Part shown: one piece after another, positions 17,327-25,587 of the stretch
Position numbering within the stretch: the first letter of the stretch is position 1
How the letters are laid out: every line of letters begins with the position of its first letter
Assembly: GCF_036345155.1 (NCBI RefSeq)
Contig: NZ_CP107772.1
Location: 10,168,001 to 10,232,000, forward strand
Length of the DNA: 64,000 nt
Source of the DNA: Streptomyces sp. NBC_00582
GTDB lineage: Bacteria; Actinomycetota; Actinomycetes; Streptomycetales; Streptomycetaceae
Direction: 5' to 3'
The notes under the pieces: model-generated
Databases searched by the model: none
What the model was told of the DNA's origin: nothing
Seen by the model: the letters and a program-made list of their open reading frames with translations, nothing else
Made by a program: the position numbers and the translations under genes

Positions 17327-19752
17327 GCCGGACCGCCTCCTGTGGTGTCGTCCGCGAGTCGGATCGCCGCGTGCGTGACGGCGACCCCGTGCCCGGGCGG
17401 CAGCAGCCGTACGGGACGCAGCTCCAGGGCCTCGATGCGGGGGAGGTCGTCGACCATCGCCGAGACCCGCAGGACGGTCTCCTCCAGTGCCGCGAGGTCC
17501 ACCCCGGGCCCGCCCGCCCGGCCGTCCAGCAGCGGGGTCGCGCGCAGCGAGCGGATCATCTCCCGGGCGTCGCGGTCGCTGAGCGGGGTGACGCGGTGTG
17601 CGACGTCCGCCATGAGGTCGGCGTAGTCCCCGGTGAGCCCGAAGGAGACCACCGGCCCGAAGACCGGGTCCGCGCCGACGGAGAGGAACGCGTCCTGCCC
17701 CGGGCCCGGCGGGGAGTCGCGTACGGCGATTCCGTACGCCGCCAGCAACTCGGCGGCGACCGCTGCCGGAACCGGGCCGGGGGCACAGGAGGCGACCAGC
17801 GACCGGGCGCGCGCCGCGTCGACTCCCGTGAGGTCGGGGACGACGCCCGCGGGGGTGCGGCGCCAGGCCTGATAGGCCGCCGCGTGACCGAGCGAGGCGG
17901 CCGCCGCTTCGGGGAACGTGTAGGTGGGGACGACGAGTTCGTCCCGGTGGAGCAGGTCGGCGACCCCAGCGCCGCCCAGGAAGCTCGTCACCACCGGCTT
18001 GTCCGGGGCGGTCGCGGCCGCGTCGAGGATGGCGGCCGCCACCTCGTCGGGCTTGTCCGCGAGCGGCGGCATGAACAGGACGACCGCCGCGTCGACGCCG
18101 TCGTCCGCCAGGGCCGCCTCCAGCGCCCGACGGTAGTGCGCGGCGGTGGCCGTGGGGGTCAGGTCGATGGGGTTGGCGACCTCCGCGTGGGGCGCGAGGG
18201 ACGCGCGGAGCGTGTGCCGGGTGCGCTCGCTCAGCGGGGGCACGCGCAGCCCGTTCGCCGTGCACGCCCCGACCGTCAGGGCCGCGGGGCCGCCCGCGTT
18301 GGTGATCACGGCGACCCGGTCGCCGGGCGGGGGAGGCTGGTGGGCGAGCAGCAGGGCGACGTCGAACAGCTCCTGGAGACTGCTGGTGCGGATCACTCCG
18401 GACTGGGCGAACAGCGAACTCGCCACCGAGTCCGCGGGGCCCGGGTGGACGGCGACGATCGGCTTGCGCGGGGCGACCCGGCGGGCGACGCGGGCGAACC
18501 GGCGCGGATCGCCGAACGTCTCCACGTGCAGCAGGATCACCGAGGTCGCCGGGTCCTCCTCCCACCACTGGAGCAGTTCGTCGGTGGAGACGTCCACGGC
18601 GTGGCCCACCGACACGAAGCCGGAGAAACCGAGCCGCAGCCGCCGGGCGTGGTCGAGGACCGCGAGCCCGAGCGGCCCGGACTGGCTGGACATCGCCACC
18701 CGGCCGGGCGCCGGCAGGGCGGGCGAGAAGGTCGCGGCCAGCCGCGCGGCGGGCGTCGTGTTGAGTACGCCCATGCAGTTGGGGCCCACCAGGCGCATCC
18801 CGGAGGCGCGGGCGAAGCGGGCCAGCTCCAGCTCGGCCGAGCGTCCCTCGGTCCCCGTCTCCCCGAAGCCGGTCGAGACGACGACCACCGCCCTGACCCC
18901 GGCCTCGGCACATTCCCGTACGACCTCGGGCACGGCCTCGGCGCGCACGGCCACCAGCGCCAGATCCGCAGGCTCGGGAAGCTCCCGCACCCCGGCGTAC
19001 GCCCGCACCCCGGCGATCCGCTCCGCCCGCGGGTTGACCGGGAACACACTGCCGCCGAAGCCGCCCCGCAGCAGGTTGGCCACGATCTCGTGGCCGATCG
19101 TCAGCGGTTGGCGGTTGGCGCCGATCACGGCGACCGAACGTGGTTCGAGCAGGGGCCGCAGGGAGCGCCGTACGGCCGTGTGTTCGCGGCGCTCGGCGCG
19201 TGCGACGGCCTGGGCCTGCGGGTCGACTGCGATCTCGAAGTGGATGATCTGGCCGGGCGGTCCGGCCTCCACCCGGTAGCCGGAGCCGAGGAAGACATTG
19301 ATCATCCGGGTGTTGTCGGCGAGGACGTCGGCCTCCAGCACCCGGATGCCCCGGGCGCGCGCGGCGGCCGCGATGTGCTCCAGGAGCAGCCGGCCGAACC
19401 CCTCGCTCTGGTGGTCGTCCCGGATGGTGAACGTGACCTCGGCGTGCTCCGGTTCGCCGGGGTCACGGACATAGCGGACCAGGCCGGCGATCTCCTCGCC
19501 GGCCAGGGCGACGAGCGCCAGCTCGTTGAGGTAGTCCACCTGGGCGCCGCGCCGGATGACGTCGTCGCGGGCGCGGACCACCGGGCCCAGGGAGCGGTAG
19601 GCCAGGGTCGCCCGGGAGAGGCTGCCCACGAAGGCGACCAGCCGGTCGGAGTCCTCGGGCCGGATGGGCCTGACGAAGGTCGACCGCCCGGTCCTGACCA
19701 GCCCGGGCCGCTCCAGGTCGTCCGGGTACGAGGGGTACGGGGGAGTGGTCAC
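17323..19752 (-). CDS. GNAT acetyltransferase fused to ADP-forming acyl-CoA synthetase-like protein lacking the ATP-grasp core
   Basis: Fusion of about 809 residues. Residues 25-180 are a GNAT domain (TFTIRDDHQSEGFGRLLLEH). Residues 190-310 are a CoA-binding Rossmann domain (VAVIGANRQPLTIG, LRGGFGGSVFPVNP). Residues 320-620 resemble the succinyl-CoA-ligase-like flavodoxin domains (LVGPNCMGVLNT, MSSQSGPLGLAVLDH, VAVITNAGGPAAL). The final ATP-grasp region begins AELLAAYGIAVRD but jumps after GPGQDAF to VGADPVFGPVVSFGLTGD, omitting about 75 residues that normally carry the nucleotide-binding half. Acyl-CoA ligase activity may therefore be lost. GTG at 19752 is chosen by family alignment. Operon partner of the luciferase-like gene. 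Confidence 0.85.
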   Translation of the reverse strand: MTTPPYPSYPDDLERPGLVRTGRSTFVRPIRPEDSDRLVAFVGSLSRATLAYRSLGPVVRARDDVIRRGAQVDYLNELALVALAGEEIAGLVRYVRDPGEPEHAEVTFTIRDDHQSEGFGRLLLEHIAAAARARGIRVLEADVLADNTRMINVFLGSGYRVEAGPPGQIIHFEIAVDPQAQAVARAERREHTAVRRSLRPLLEPRSVAVIGANRQPLTIGHEIVANLLRGGFGGSVFPVNPRAERIAGVRAYAGVRELPEPADLALVAVRAEAVPEVVRECAEAGVRAVVVVSTGFGETGTEGRSAELELARFARASGMRLVGPNCMGVLNTTPAARLAATFSPALPAPGRVAMSSQSGPLGLAVLDHARRLRLGFSGFVSVGHAVDVSTDELLQWWEEDPATSVILLHVETFGDPRRFARVARRVAPRKPIVAVHPGPADSVASSLFAQSGVIRTSSLQELFDVALLLAHQPPPPGDRVAVITNAGGPAALTVGACTANGLRVPPLSERTRHTLRASLAPHAEVANPIDLTPTATAAHYRRALEAALADDGVDAAVVLFMPPLADKPDEVAAAILDAAATAPDKPVVTSFLGGAGVADLLHRDELVVPTYTFPEAAAASLGHAAAYQAWRRTPAGVVPDLTGVDAARARSLVASCAPGPVPAAVAAELLAAYGIAVRDSPPGPGQDAFLSVGADPVFGPVVSFGLTGDYADLMADVAHRVTPLSDRDAREMIRSLRATPLLDGRAGGPGVDLAALEETVLRVSAMVDDLPRIEALELRPVRLLPPGHGVAVTHAAIRLADDTTGGGPA

Positions 19753-19775
19753 CGGTGTCCCGTCGCCGTCGCCGG

Positions 19776-20855
19776 TCAGACGGCCGCCTCCTGGGGGGTC
19801 TGGTCCGGCAGGCCGAAGAGTTCGTTGAAGGTGCCGCGCGTGACGCGTTCGCGGACGTCGTCCGGCACTCCGTCGAACAGGTCGTGCAGCGTGGCCTGGG
19901 TGTGCCCGTAGGTGCCCTCCAGGTGGGGGTAGTCGTCGCCCCACATCACGTTGCGGTAGCCGGTCGACTCGACGATCTCCACCGAGCTCTTGTCGTGCTG
20001 GAAGGACGCGTACACCTGCTGCCGGATGATCTCGCTGGGCAGCCGGCTCAGCTTCGGCCGGACGAACATGCCGTGCTGGCGGTAGGCCTCGTCCATGCGG
20101 TCGCCGATGGCCGGCACCCAGCCCGCGCCGCCCTCCGCGATGAGGATCTTCAGGTCCGGGTGCCGGTCGAGGGCGCCGCCCGCGACCAGGTGGGACACCA
20201 CCCGCATGCCCGGGTAGGTCGTCTCCATGTAGTTGACGACCGCGCCGCCGGGCCCGCGGAAGACGACGTTCTGGCCGCCCGTGCCGATGTGGAAGCCGAG
20301 CACCATGCCCGCCCGTTCGGCCGCGGTCCACAGCGGTTCCCAGCGGTCGAGGGCGTACTCCTCGCCCTCCCGGGTCGAGCAGGGCAGGAAGACGGCCTTG
20401 AAGCCCATCTCGGCCGCCCGCTCCAGCTCGGTGACCGCGTCGCCGACGTCCGCCGTCGAGACGCAGGCGGTGGTGATCACGCGCTTGTTCTTGCTGAGGA
20501 TCTCGTCGTACGCCCAGTCGTTCCAGGCCCGCACGGTCTCCCGGGCCAGCTCCCGGTCGGTGATCGACACGAGCCAGAACCCCATGGAGGGGAAGGCGAG
20601 CTGGGACCAGACGCCCTCCTGGTCGAGGTCCTTGAGCCGGACCTTCAGGTCCCAGGCACCCGGCGGGCGCATGGCGTCCATGAAGTCGCCGAGCTGGCGG
20701 TCGATGCGCTCGCCGTCGATGTAGAGCATCTCGTACTTCTCCCCGCGCTCGCTGCGCGGGGCCCGGGCGCCGAGCCGCGCGGGCAGCCGCTCGGTCCACA
20801 CGTCGGCGGGTTCCATCACATGGGAGTCCCCGGAGTTGACCCAGATCTTCGTCAT
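19776..20855 (-). CDS. Amidohydrolase-2 family metal-dependent hydrolase/decarboxylase
   Basis: TIM-barrel amidohydrolase, 359 residues. Metal-site motifs are SGDSHVMEPADVW near the start, GMVLGFHIGTGG, SHLVAGGALDRHPDLKILIA and VMWGDDYPHLEGT near the end with the conserved Asp. This pattern is common to the ACMSD-like group, which includes decarboxylases and C-C or C-O hydrolases. It is the first gene of a minus-strand operon, divergent from the PaaK-like ligase operon. A hydrolytic or decarboxylating step in the neighbouring degradation pathway is likely; the substrate is unknown. Confidence 0.85.
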   Translation of the reverse strand: MTKIWVNSGDSHVMEPADVWTERLPARLGARAPRSERGEKYEMLYIDGERIDRQLGDFMDAMRPPGAWDLKVRLKDLDQEGVWSQLAFPSMGFWLVSITDRELARETVRAWNDWAYDEILSKNKRVITTACVSTADVGDAVTELERAAEMGFKAVFLPCSTREGEEYALDRWEPLWTAAERAGMVLGFHIGTGGQNVVFRGPGGAVVNYMETTYPGMRVVSHLVAGGALDRHPDLKILIAEGGAGWVPAIGDRMDEAYRQHGMFVRPKLSRLPSEIIRQQVYASFQHDKSSVEIVESTGYRNVMWGDDYPHLEGTYGHTQATLHDLFDGVPDDVRERVTRGTFNELFGLPDQTPQEAAV

Positions 20856-21013
20856 GACGCTCCTCGGTGCAATGGATGTAATCAGTTAGCGATTTTAGTT
20901 GTATGGGGCGTCAAAGGGAAGATGGCTCCGGCTCTGGGGTTGAATCCGTAGAAATAGTTGACTGATTGCGCTGATAGCTGCAAGATCTGGGCACTGAGCC
21001 GCGAGGAGGCGCC
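20856..21013. promoter_or_regulatory. Divergent promoter region with AT-rich motifs
   Basis: Between the amidohydrolase and PaaK-like genes. The region has AATCAGTTAGCGATTTTAG at 20880-20898 (reverse complement CTAACTGATT) and AAATAGTTGACTGATT at 20952-20967, which could also offer a TTGACT -35 element for the rightward operon. GAGGAGG lies before ATG 21014. The motifs match those seen before other operons of this locus. Confidence 0.5.
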
Positions 21014-22336
21014 ATGGCCGGTGACAGGGACACCGCTGACAGGTACTTCGAGCCCCAGGTGGAGACCATGCCCCGCGAGGAACTGCGGGCACGGCAGGAG
21101 GAAAGGGTCCTGGAGCTCGTCGAGTACGCCTACGCGGGCTCGGCCTTCTACCGCGAGCTGTGGGACGAGCACGGGGTCCGCCCGCGGGACGTGCGGTCCC
21201 TGGAGGACTTCCGGGCACGCGTCCCGTTCATCACCAAGGACATGGTGCGCGCCTACCGGGCCCGCACCGGCGACCCGTTCGGCGGACTGCTGTGCGTGCC
21301 GGCCGAGGAGCTGACGTCGGTGTCCTCCAGCTCGGGCACCACCGGCGACCCGGAGTTCTTCGCCGAGATCTGGCAGGACGCGCCGCCCCTGGTCACCGCC
21401 CAGGTGCGGGACCTGTGGGAACTCGGCCTCCGCCCCGGCGACCGGGTGCTCAGTCCGCCCGGCACCTTCCGCAACCTCATGGACCCCGGCTACCAGGCGC
21501 TGGGCGCCGTGGTGATCGAGGTCGACACCTGGATGGGGAAGATGCACGAGGTCGTCGAGGCGCTGCGCACCTACCGGCCGGCCTATCTGCAAATGATGTA
21601 TCCGCAGATGGTGGAGCTGGAGCACCTGGCGGAGAAGACGGACCTGAGGGAGGCCTTCTCCTCCCTCAAGGGCGCCTCCTGCGCCGGACAGCCGCTGAGC
21701 CGGCGCATGCGCGAGCGCATCCGCAACGACTGGGGCATCGACGTCTACGAGTACACCAGCGCCGCCGACACCGGCACCGCCTGGGAGTGCCGTGAGCACG
21801 ACGGCTTCCACCTGTGGGAGGACACCGTCTTCGCGGAGTGCGTCGAGGTGACCGAGGACGGCTGGCGTGACGTCCCCGAGGGCGACCTCGGCGAACTGGT
21901 CGCCACCGACCTGGACAACCGGGCCGCGCCGCTGATCCGCTACCGCAGCGAGGACCTGGTCCGCCTCTCCGGCGACACCTGTGGCTGCGGCCGTACCCAC
22001 GCCCGGATGTGGGTGGCCGGACGACGCGGCGACGAGACGCTGGTGCGGGGACGTTCCGTGGTGCTGCGGGACGTCTGGCAGGCGGTCGAGGACCAGCCGG
22101 AGACCGTCGCCGGAGTCTTCCAGATCGTGCGTGACCGCCGCGAGGTCGACGAACTGCGGCTGCGCGTCGGCTACGACCCCTCGCTCACCGGCGACGTCGA
22201 CGCCCTGGCCGGCCGGCTGACCGAGGCCGTGCGTGAACGCACCGGGGTCAAACCGGTGCTCGACCTGCGCCCCGAGGAGGACCTGTTGAAGACCATGACC
22301 AGCGTCGCCAAGTTCCCCCGGGTGGTGAGGAGCTGA
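21014..22336 (+). CDS. Phenylacetate-CoA ligase family adenylate-forming enzyme (PaaK-like)
   Basis: AMP-forming acyl/aryl-CoA ligase of 440 residues, the normal size of PaaK-type enzymes. It has the P-loop VSSSSGTTGDPEFF, the YEYTSAADTGTAWEC active-site region, IRYRSEDLVRLSGDTCGCG with the CxCGRT signature, and the C-terminal lid LLKTMTSVAKFPRVVR. It activates a carboxylic acid as CoA thioester. It is first in a seven-gene plus-strand operon, so it probably primes the substrate that the SDR, thiolase and dehydrogenases act on. The next gene begins within its stop (TGATG). Confidence 0.9.
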   Translation: MAGDRDTADRYFEPQVETMPREELRARQEERVLELVEYAYAGSAFYRELWDEHGVRPRDVRSLEDFRARVPFITKDMVRAYRARTGDPFGGLLCVPAEELTSVSSSSGTTGDPEFFAEIWQDAPPLVTAQVRDLWELGLRPGDRVLSPPGTFRNLMDPGYQALGAVVIEVDTWMGKMHEVVEALRTYRPAYLQMMYPQMVELEHLAEKTDLREAFSSLKGASCAGQPLSRRMRERIRNDWGIDVYEYTSAADTGTAWECREHDGFHLWEDTVFAECVEVTEDGWRDVPEGDLGELVATDLDNRAAPLIRYRSEDLVRLSGDTCGCGRTHARMWVAGRRGDETLVRGRSVVLRDVWQAVEDQPETVAGVFQIVRDRREVDELRLRVGYDPSLTGDVDALAGRLTEAVRERTGVKPVLDLRPEEDLLKTMTSVAKFPRVVRS

Positions 22337-23055
22337 TGGCCCGCGCCGACACCCTGGCCCGGGCGAGCCGGCTCGACCGCCCCGAACTCGCCTACGTCGT
22401 GCGCTTCTCCGCCGCCGGCGCCATCCGGGAGACCGAGCTGACCCGGGCCGAGCTCGCCCGGGACACCGACTGGGCCACCGCCCGTCTGCGCGAGCACGGT
22501 CTCGCCCCGGGACAGCGGGCCCTGCTGACCGCGTCCGGCTTCGAGGGCTTCTGGGGACACGCCGTGATCGGCGCCCTACGGGCCCTGAAGGTGACGTACG
22601 GCATCGCCGAGGCGATGGGCTGGGACCACCGCCGTACCTCCGTCTTCCACCGCGAACTGCGCCCGCACGCCGTGATCGGCCTGTCCGCCGAGACCTTGGA
22701 GGGCCTCGCCGGGGCCGCCGACATCGGCGAGATGTTCCGGGCGACACCGGTCGTCCTGGCCCGGCCCGCCGCCGTACCGGTGCTGCGGGCGGTGGGCGTG
22801 ACCGCCTGCCTGCTCTCACCCGTCGGACCGGCCCTCGCCCTGGAGTGCCCCGAGCGCGGCGGCGCGCACGTCAACGGCGCCGAATGGCGGCTGGGCGACC
22901 GCGACGGGGAACTGTTCGTGGCTGCGGGGGAGCAGCGCACCTCGCCCCTGCCCGAGACCCCGCTCGGCATCGCGGGCAGGGTCGTCACCGGCCGGTGCGG
23001 CTGCGGCAGCGAGGACCCGCGCGTGCTGCTCGCCGAGACCGACCGGCCTTCCTGA
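22336..23055 (+). CDS. Small PaaK-related protein of unknown function
   Basis: A 239-residue protein that shares only pieces with PaaK-type ligases: a helical LRALKVTYGIAEAMGW segment and a Cys-rich GRCGCGSEDPRVLL near the end. The P-loop SSGTTG is absent, so it should not form adenylates alone. It is translationally coupled to the intact ligase gene and followed by an SDR gene, so it may be a ligase partner or an acyl-carrier adaptor. The reading frame has normal codon bias for the locus and no frameshift, so it looks like a real gene. Confidence 0.65.
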   Translation: MARADTLARASRLDRPELAYVVRFSAAGAIRETELTRAELARDTDWATARLREHGLAPGQRALLTASGFEGFWGHAVIGALRALKVTYGIAEAMGWDHRRTSVFHRELRPHAVIGLSAETLEGLAGAADIGEMFRATPVVLARPAAVPVLRAVGVTACLLSPVGPALALECPERGGAHVNGAEWRLGDRDGELFVAAGEQRTSPLPETPLGIAGRVVTGRCGCGSEDPRVLLAETDRPS

Positions 23056-23069
23056 TCGAGGAGTTGAGG

Positions 23070-23981
23070 ATGTCCGAAGAAGTGGTCGACGGCCGTGTCG
23101 TGGTCGTCACCGGAGCCGGCAACGGCATCGGCCGGGCCCATGCCCTGGCCTTCGCCGCGCACGGGGCCAAGGTCGTGGTCAACGACCTCGGCGGCGGGCG
23201 CGACGGCGCCGGAGCCTCGGCCGGGCCCGCGCAGGCCGTGGTGGACGAGATCGTCGCGGCGGGCGGCGAGGCCGTCGCCAACACCGACGACATCTCCACC
23301 TGGGACGGCGCCGGCCACCTGGTCCGGCACGCCGTGGACACCTACGGCGGCCTGGACGTGCTGGTCAACAACGCCGGCATCCTGCGCGACCGGATGATCG
23401 TGTCGATGACCGAGCAGGACTGGGACAGCGTCCTCGCCGTCCATCTCAAGGGCAGCTTCGCCACCCTGCACCACGCGGCCGCGTACTGGCGCGAGCGCGC
23501 CAAGGCCGGTCACGCCAACGACGCCCGGGTGATCAACACGACCTCCCCGTCCGGCATCTTCGGCAACCCCGGACAGTCCAACTACGGCTCGGCCAAGGCC
23601 GGCATCGCGAGCCTCACGATCATCGCGGCCGCCGAACTCGCCCGCTACGGCGTCACGGTGAACGCCATCGCGCCGACCGCGCTGACCCGGCTGACCGAGG
23701 ACATCGAGATGATGCGGCAGGCCGCCCAGAACCAGGACCTCACCCCGGAGGCCATCTCACCACTCGTGGTGTGGCTCGGTTCGGCGGCCTCACGCGAGGT
23801 CACCGGCCGGGTCTTCGGCGTCGTCGGCAACCGCATCACCGTGCTGGAGGGCTGGGTGGGCGGCCCCGGCGTGAGCGCCGAGACGCGCTGGACACCCGAG
23901 GAGCTGTCCTCGGTCGTCCCGAACCTCGTCGCCAAAGCCGCGCCCAACGCCGACGCGCTCGGCAACCGGAACGGGGCCTGA
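23070..23981 (+). CDS. SDR-family oxidoreductase, HSD17B4-type hydroxyacyl-CoA dehydrogenase-like
   Basis: Extended-length SDR of 303 residues. It has the cofactor motif VTGAGNGIGRAHALAFA, then VVNDLGGGRDGAGAS, a hallmark of peroxisomal multifunctional enzyme type (17-beta-HSD4) proteins, then LVNNAGILRDRMI, a serine site INTTSPSGIFGNPGQ, and YGSAKAGIA with Tyr and Lys. These proteins oxidise 3-hydroxyacyl-CoA. ATG follows GAGGAGTTGAGG. A paralogue of exactly the same length lies at 36899-37810, suggesting parallel roles in two branches. Confidence 0.9.
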   Translation: MSEEVVDGRVVVVTGAGNGIGRAHALAFAAHGAKVVVNDLGGGRDGAGASAGPAQAVVDEIVAAGGEAVANTDDISTWDGAGHLVRHAVDTYGGLDVLVNNAGILRDRMIVSMTEQDWDSVLAVHLKGSFATLHHAAAYWRERAKAGHANDARVINTTSPSGIFGNPGQSNYGSAKAGIASLTIIAAAELARYGVTVNAIAPTALTRLTEDIEMMRQAAQNQDLTPEAISPLVVWLGSAASREVTGRVFGVVGNRITVLEGWVGGPGVSAETRWTPEELSSVVPNLVAKAAPNADALGNRNGA

Positions 23982-23982
23982 G

Positions 23983-24426
23983 ATGACGACGACGCGACGC
24001 CCGGTCGCCGAGGACCTGTTCACCTGGCCGGCCGGCCCCGACGACCCGCCCTGGCTCATCGGCTCCGAATGCGCCGAATGCGGCCTGGTGAGCTTCCCGG
24101 CCGCCCCGGACTGCGTGCGGTGCGCGAGCACGGAGTCGAAGCGACGCCTGCTCGCCGACCGCGGCACGCTGTGGACGTACACCACCCAGGACTTCCGCCC
24201 GCCGTCCCCGCCGTACGACGGCCCCGAGACCTTCGAGCCCTACGCGGTCGGTTACGTCGAACTCCCCGGCGAGCTGCTGGTCGAGGCTCGCCTCACCGAA
24301 CCCGACCCCGGCAGGCTGCGCATCGGGCAGCCCATGCGGCTCACGCTCGTGCCCTACACCGTCCAGGACGACGGCACCGAAGTCGTCACGTTCGCGTTCG
24401 CCCCGGCCGAGGAGGAGACACCGTGA
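23983..24426 (+). CDS. DUF35/OB-fold zinc-ribbon protein
   Basis: 147-residue acyl-CoA-associated OB-fold protein with an N-terminal zinc ribbon CAECGLVSFPAAPDCVRC (four Cys) and a C-terminal OB domain (WTYTTQDFRPPSPPYDGP). DUF35 proteins partner with thiolase-like proteins such as Ltp2, providing CoA-binding surface and supporting aldol or thiolytic cleavage. It overlaps the next gene, encoding such a thiolase, by 4 bp (GTGA). A second DUF35-thiolase pair is at 44966-46524. Confidence 0.9.
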   Translation: MTTTRRPVAEDLFTWPAGPDDPPWLIGSECAECGLVSFPAAPDCVRCASTESKRRLLADRGTLWTYTTQDFRPPSPPYDGPETFEPYAVGYVELPGELLVEARLTEPDPGRLRIGQPMRLTLVPYTVQDDGTEVVTFAFAPAEEETP

Positions 24427-25571
24427 CCGAGGCCGTCATCATCGGAGTCGGGCTCCACCCCTTCGGCCGCTTCCCCGGCAAGCCGGCACTGGACATGGGC
24501 GCGGACGCGGTACGGCTCGCACTCGCCGACGCCGGTGTCACCTGGCCGCAGGTCCAGGGCGGTTACATCGGCAGCTACGAGGTCGCCAACCCGGACGCCA
24601 TCGTGGGCCGCCTCGGTCTGACCGGCGTCCCGCTGCGCGGGGTCTTCAACGGCTGTGCCACGGCCGGTACGGCCCTCGCGCTGGCCGCCCGCGCCGTCGA
24701 GACCGGCGAACACGACCTGACCGTCGCGATCGGCCTGGACAAGCACCCGCGCGGCGCCTTCGCGGCCGATCCGTCCGTGGCCGGGATCCCCTCCTGGTAC
24801 GGGCAGACCGGGCTCTTCCTCACCACGCACTTCTTCGGCATGAAGATCAACCGCTACATGCACGAGCACGGGATCTCCCACGAGACACTGGCCCGCGTGG
24901 CCTCGAAGAACTTCCGCAACGCGGCCGCGAACGAGAAGGCCTGGCGCCGAACCCCCCTCACCCCGGAGGAAGTTCTCGCCTCACCGGTCCTCAACTACCC
25001 CCTGCGCCAGTTCATGTACTGCGGCCCGAACGAGGGCGCCGCGGCACTCGTGCTGTGCCGCGCCGACCAGGCCCACAAGTACACCGGGAAGCCGGTACGG
25101 GTCCGCTCCACCGCCCTGCGCAGCCGCCGGCTCGGCGCCTTCGAGGTGCAGAGCCCGTCGTTCCCGGTCGGTGAGCCGGTCGACAGCCCGACGGTGGACG
25201 CCTCCCGGGCGGCCTACGAGCTGGCGGGCATCGGCCCGGAGGACGTCGACGTCGCCCAGCTGCAGGACACCGACGCCGGGTCGGAGATCATCCACATGGC
25301 CGAGAACGGGCTGTGCAAGGACGGCGAACAGGAACGGCTCGTCGCCGAGGGCGCGACCGAGATCGGCGGCCGGCTCCCGGTCAACACCGACGGCGGACTG
25401 CTCGGCAACGGGGAACCGATCGGCGCGTCCGGACTGCGCCAGATCCACGAGATCGTCCTCCAACTGCGGGGCACCGCCGGGACCCGGCAGATCCCCGGCA
25501 CCCCCCGCGTCGGCTACACCCACCTGTACGGCGCGCCGGGCGCGTCGGCGGTGACGATCCTGTCGACCTGA
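24423..25571 (+). CDS. Thiolase-superfamily lipid-transfer (Ltp-like) protein
   Basis: Thiolase-fold protein of 382 residues in the SCP2/Ltp group. The nucleophile region FNGCATAGTALALAARAV keeps a Cys at residue 78. Downstream, NTDGGLLGNGEPIGASG replaces the usual G-H-P with G-E-P, and the C-terminal Cys-Gly-rich thiolase box is replaced by GYTHLYGAPGASAV. Such changes suggest an Ltp2-type aldolase rather than a normal thiolase, working with the preceding DUF35 protein. GTG at 24423 is chosen by overlap and because the protein starts with TEAVIIGVGLHPFGRFPG, a normal family start. Confidence 0.85.
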   Translation: MTEAVIIGVGLHPFGRFPGKPALDMGADAVRLALADAGVTWPQVQGGYIGSYEVANPDAIVGRLGLTGVPLRGVFNGCATAGTALALAARAVETGEHDLTVAIGLDKHPRGAFAADPSVAGIPSWYGQTGLFLTTHFFGMKINRYMHEHGISHETLARVASKNFRNAAANEKAWRRTPLTPEEVLASPVLNYPLRQFMYCGPNEGAAALVLCRADQAHKYTGKPVRVRSTALRSRRLGAFEVQSPSFPVGEPVDSPTVDASRAAYELAGIGPEDVDVAQLQDTDAGSEIIHMAENGLCKDGEQERLVAEGATEIGGRLPVNTDGGLLGNGEPIGASGLRQIHEIVLQLRGTAGTRQIPGTPRVGYTHLYGAPGASAVTILST

Positions 25572-25587
25572 CAGCGGAGCGAACGTG

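Noticed and set aside
17371..19911. Very long plus-strand open frame opposite the GNAT-CoA ligase gene
   Set aside because: Repetitive charged composition and no recognisable domain; explained by third-position GC of the real minus-strand gene.
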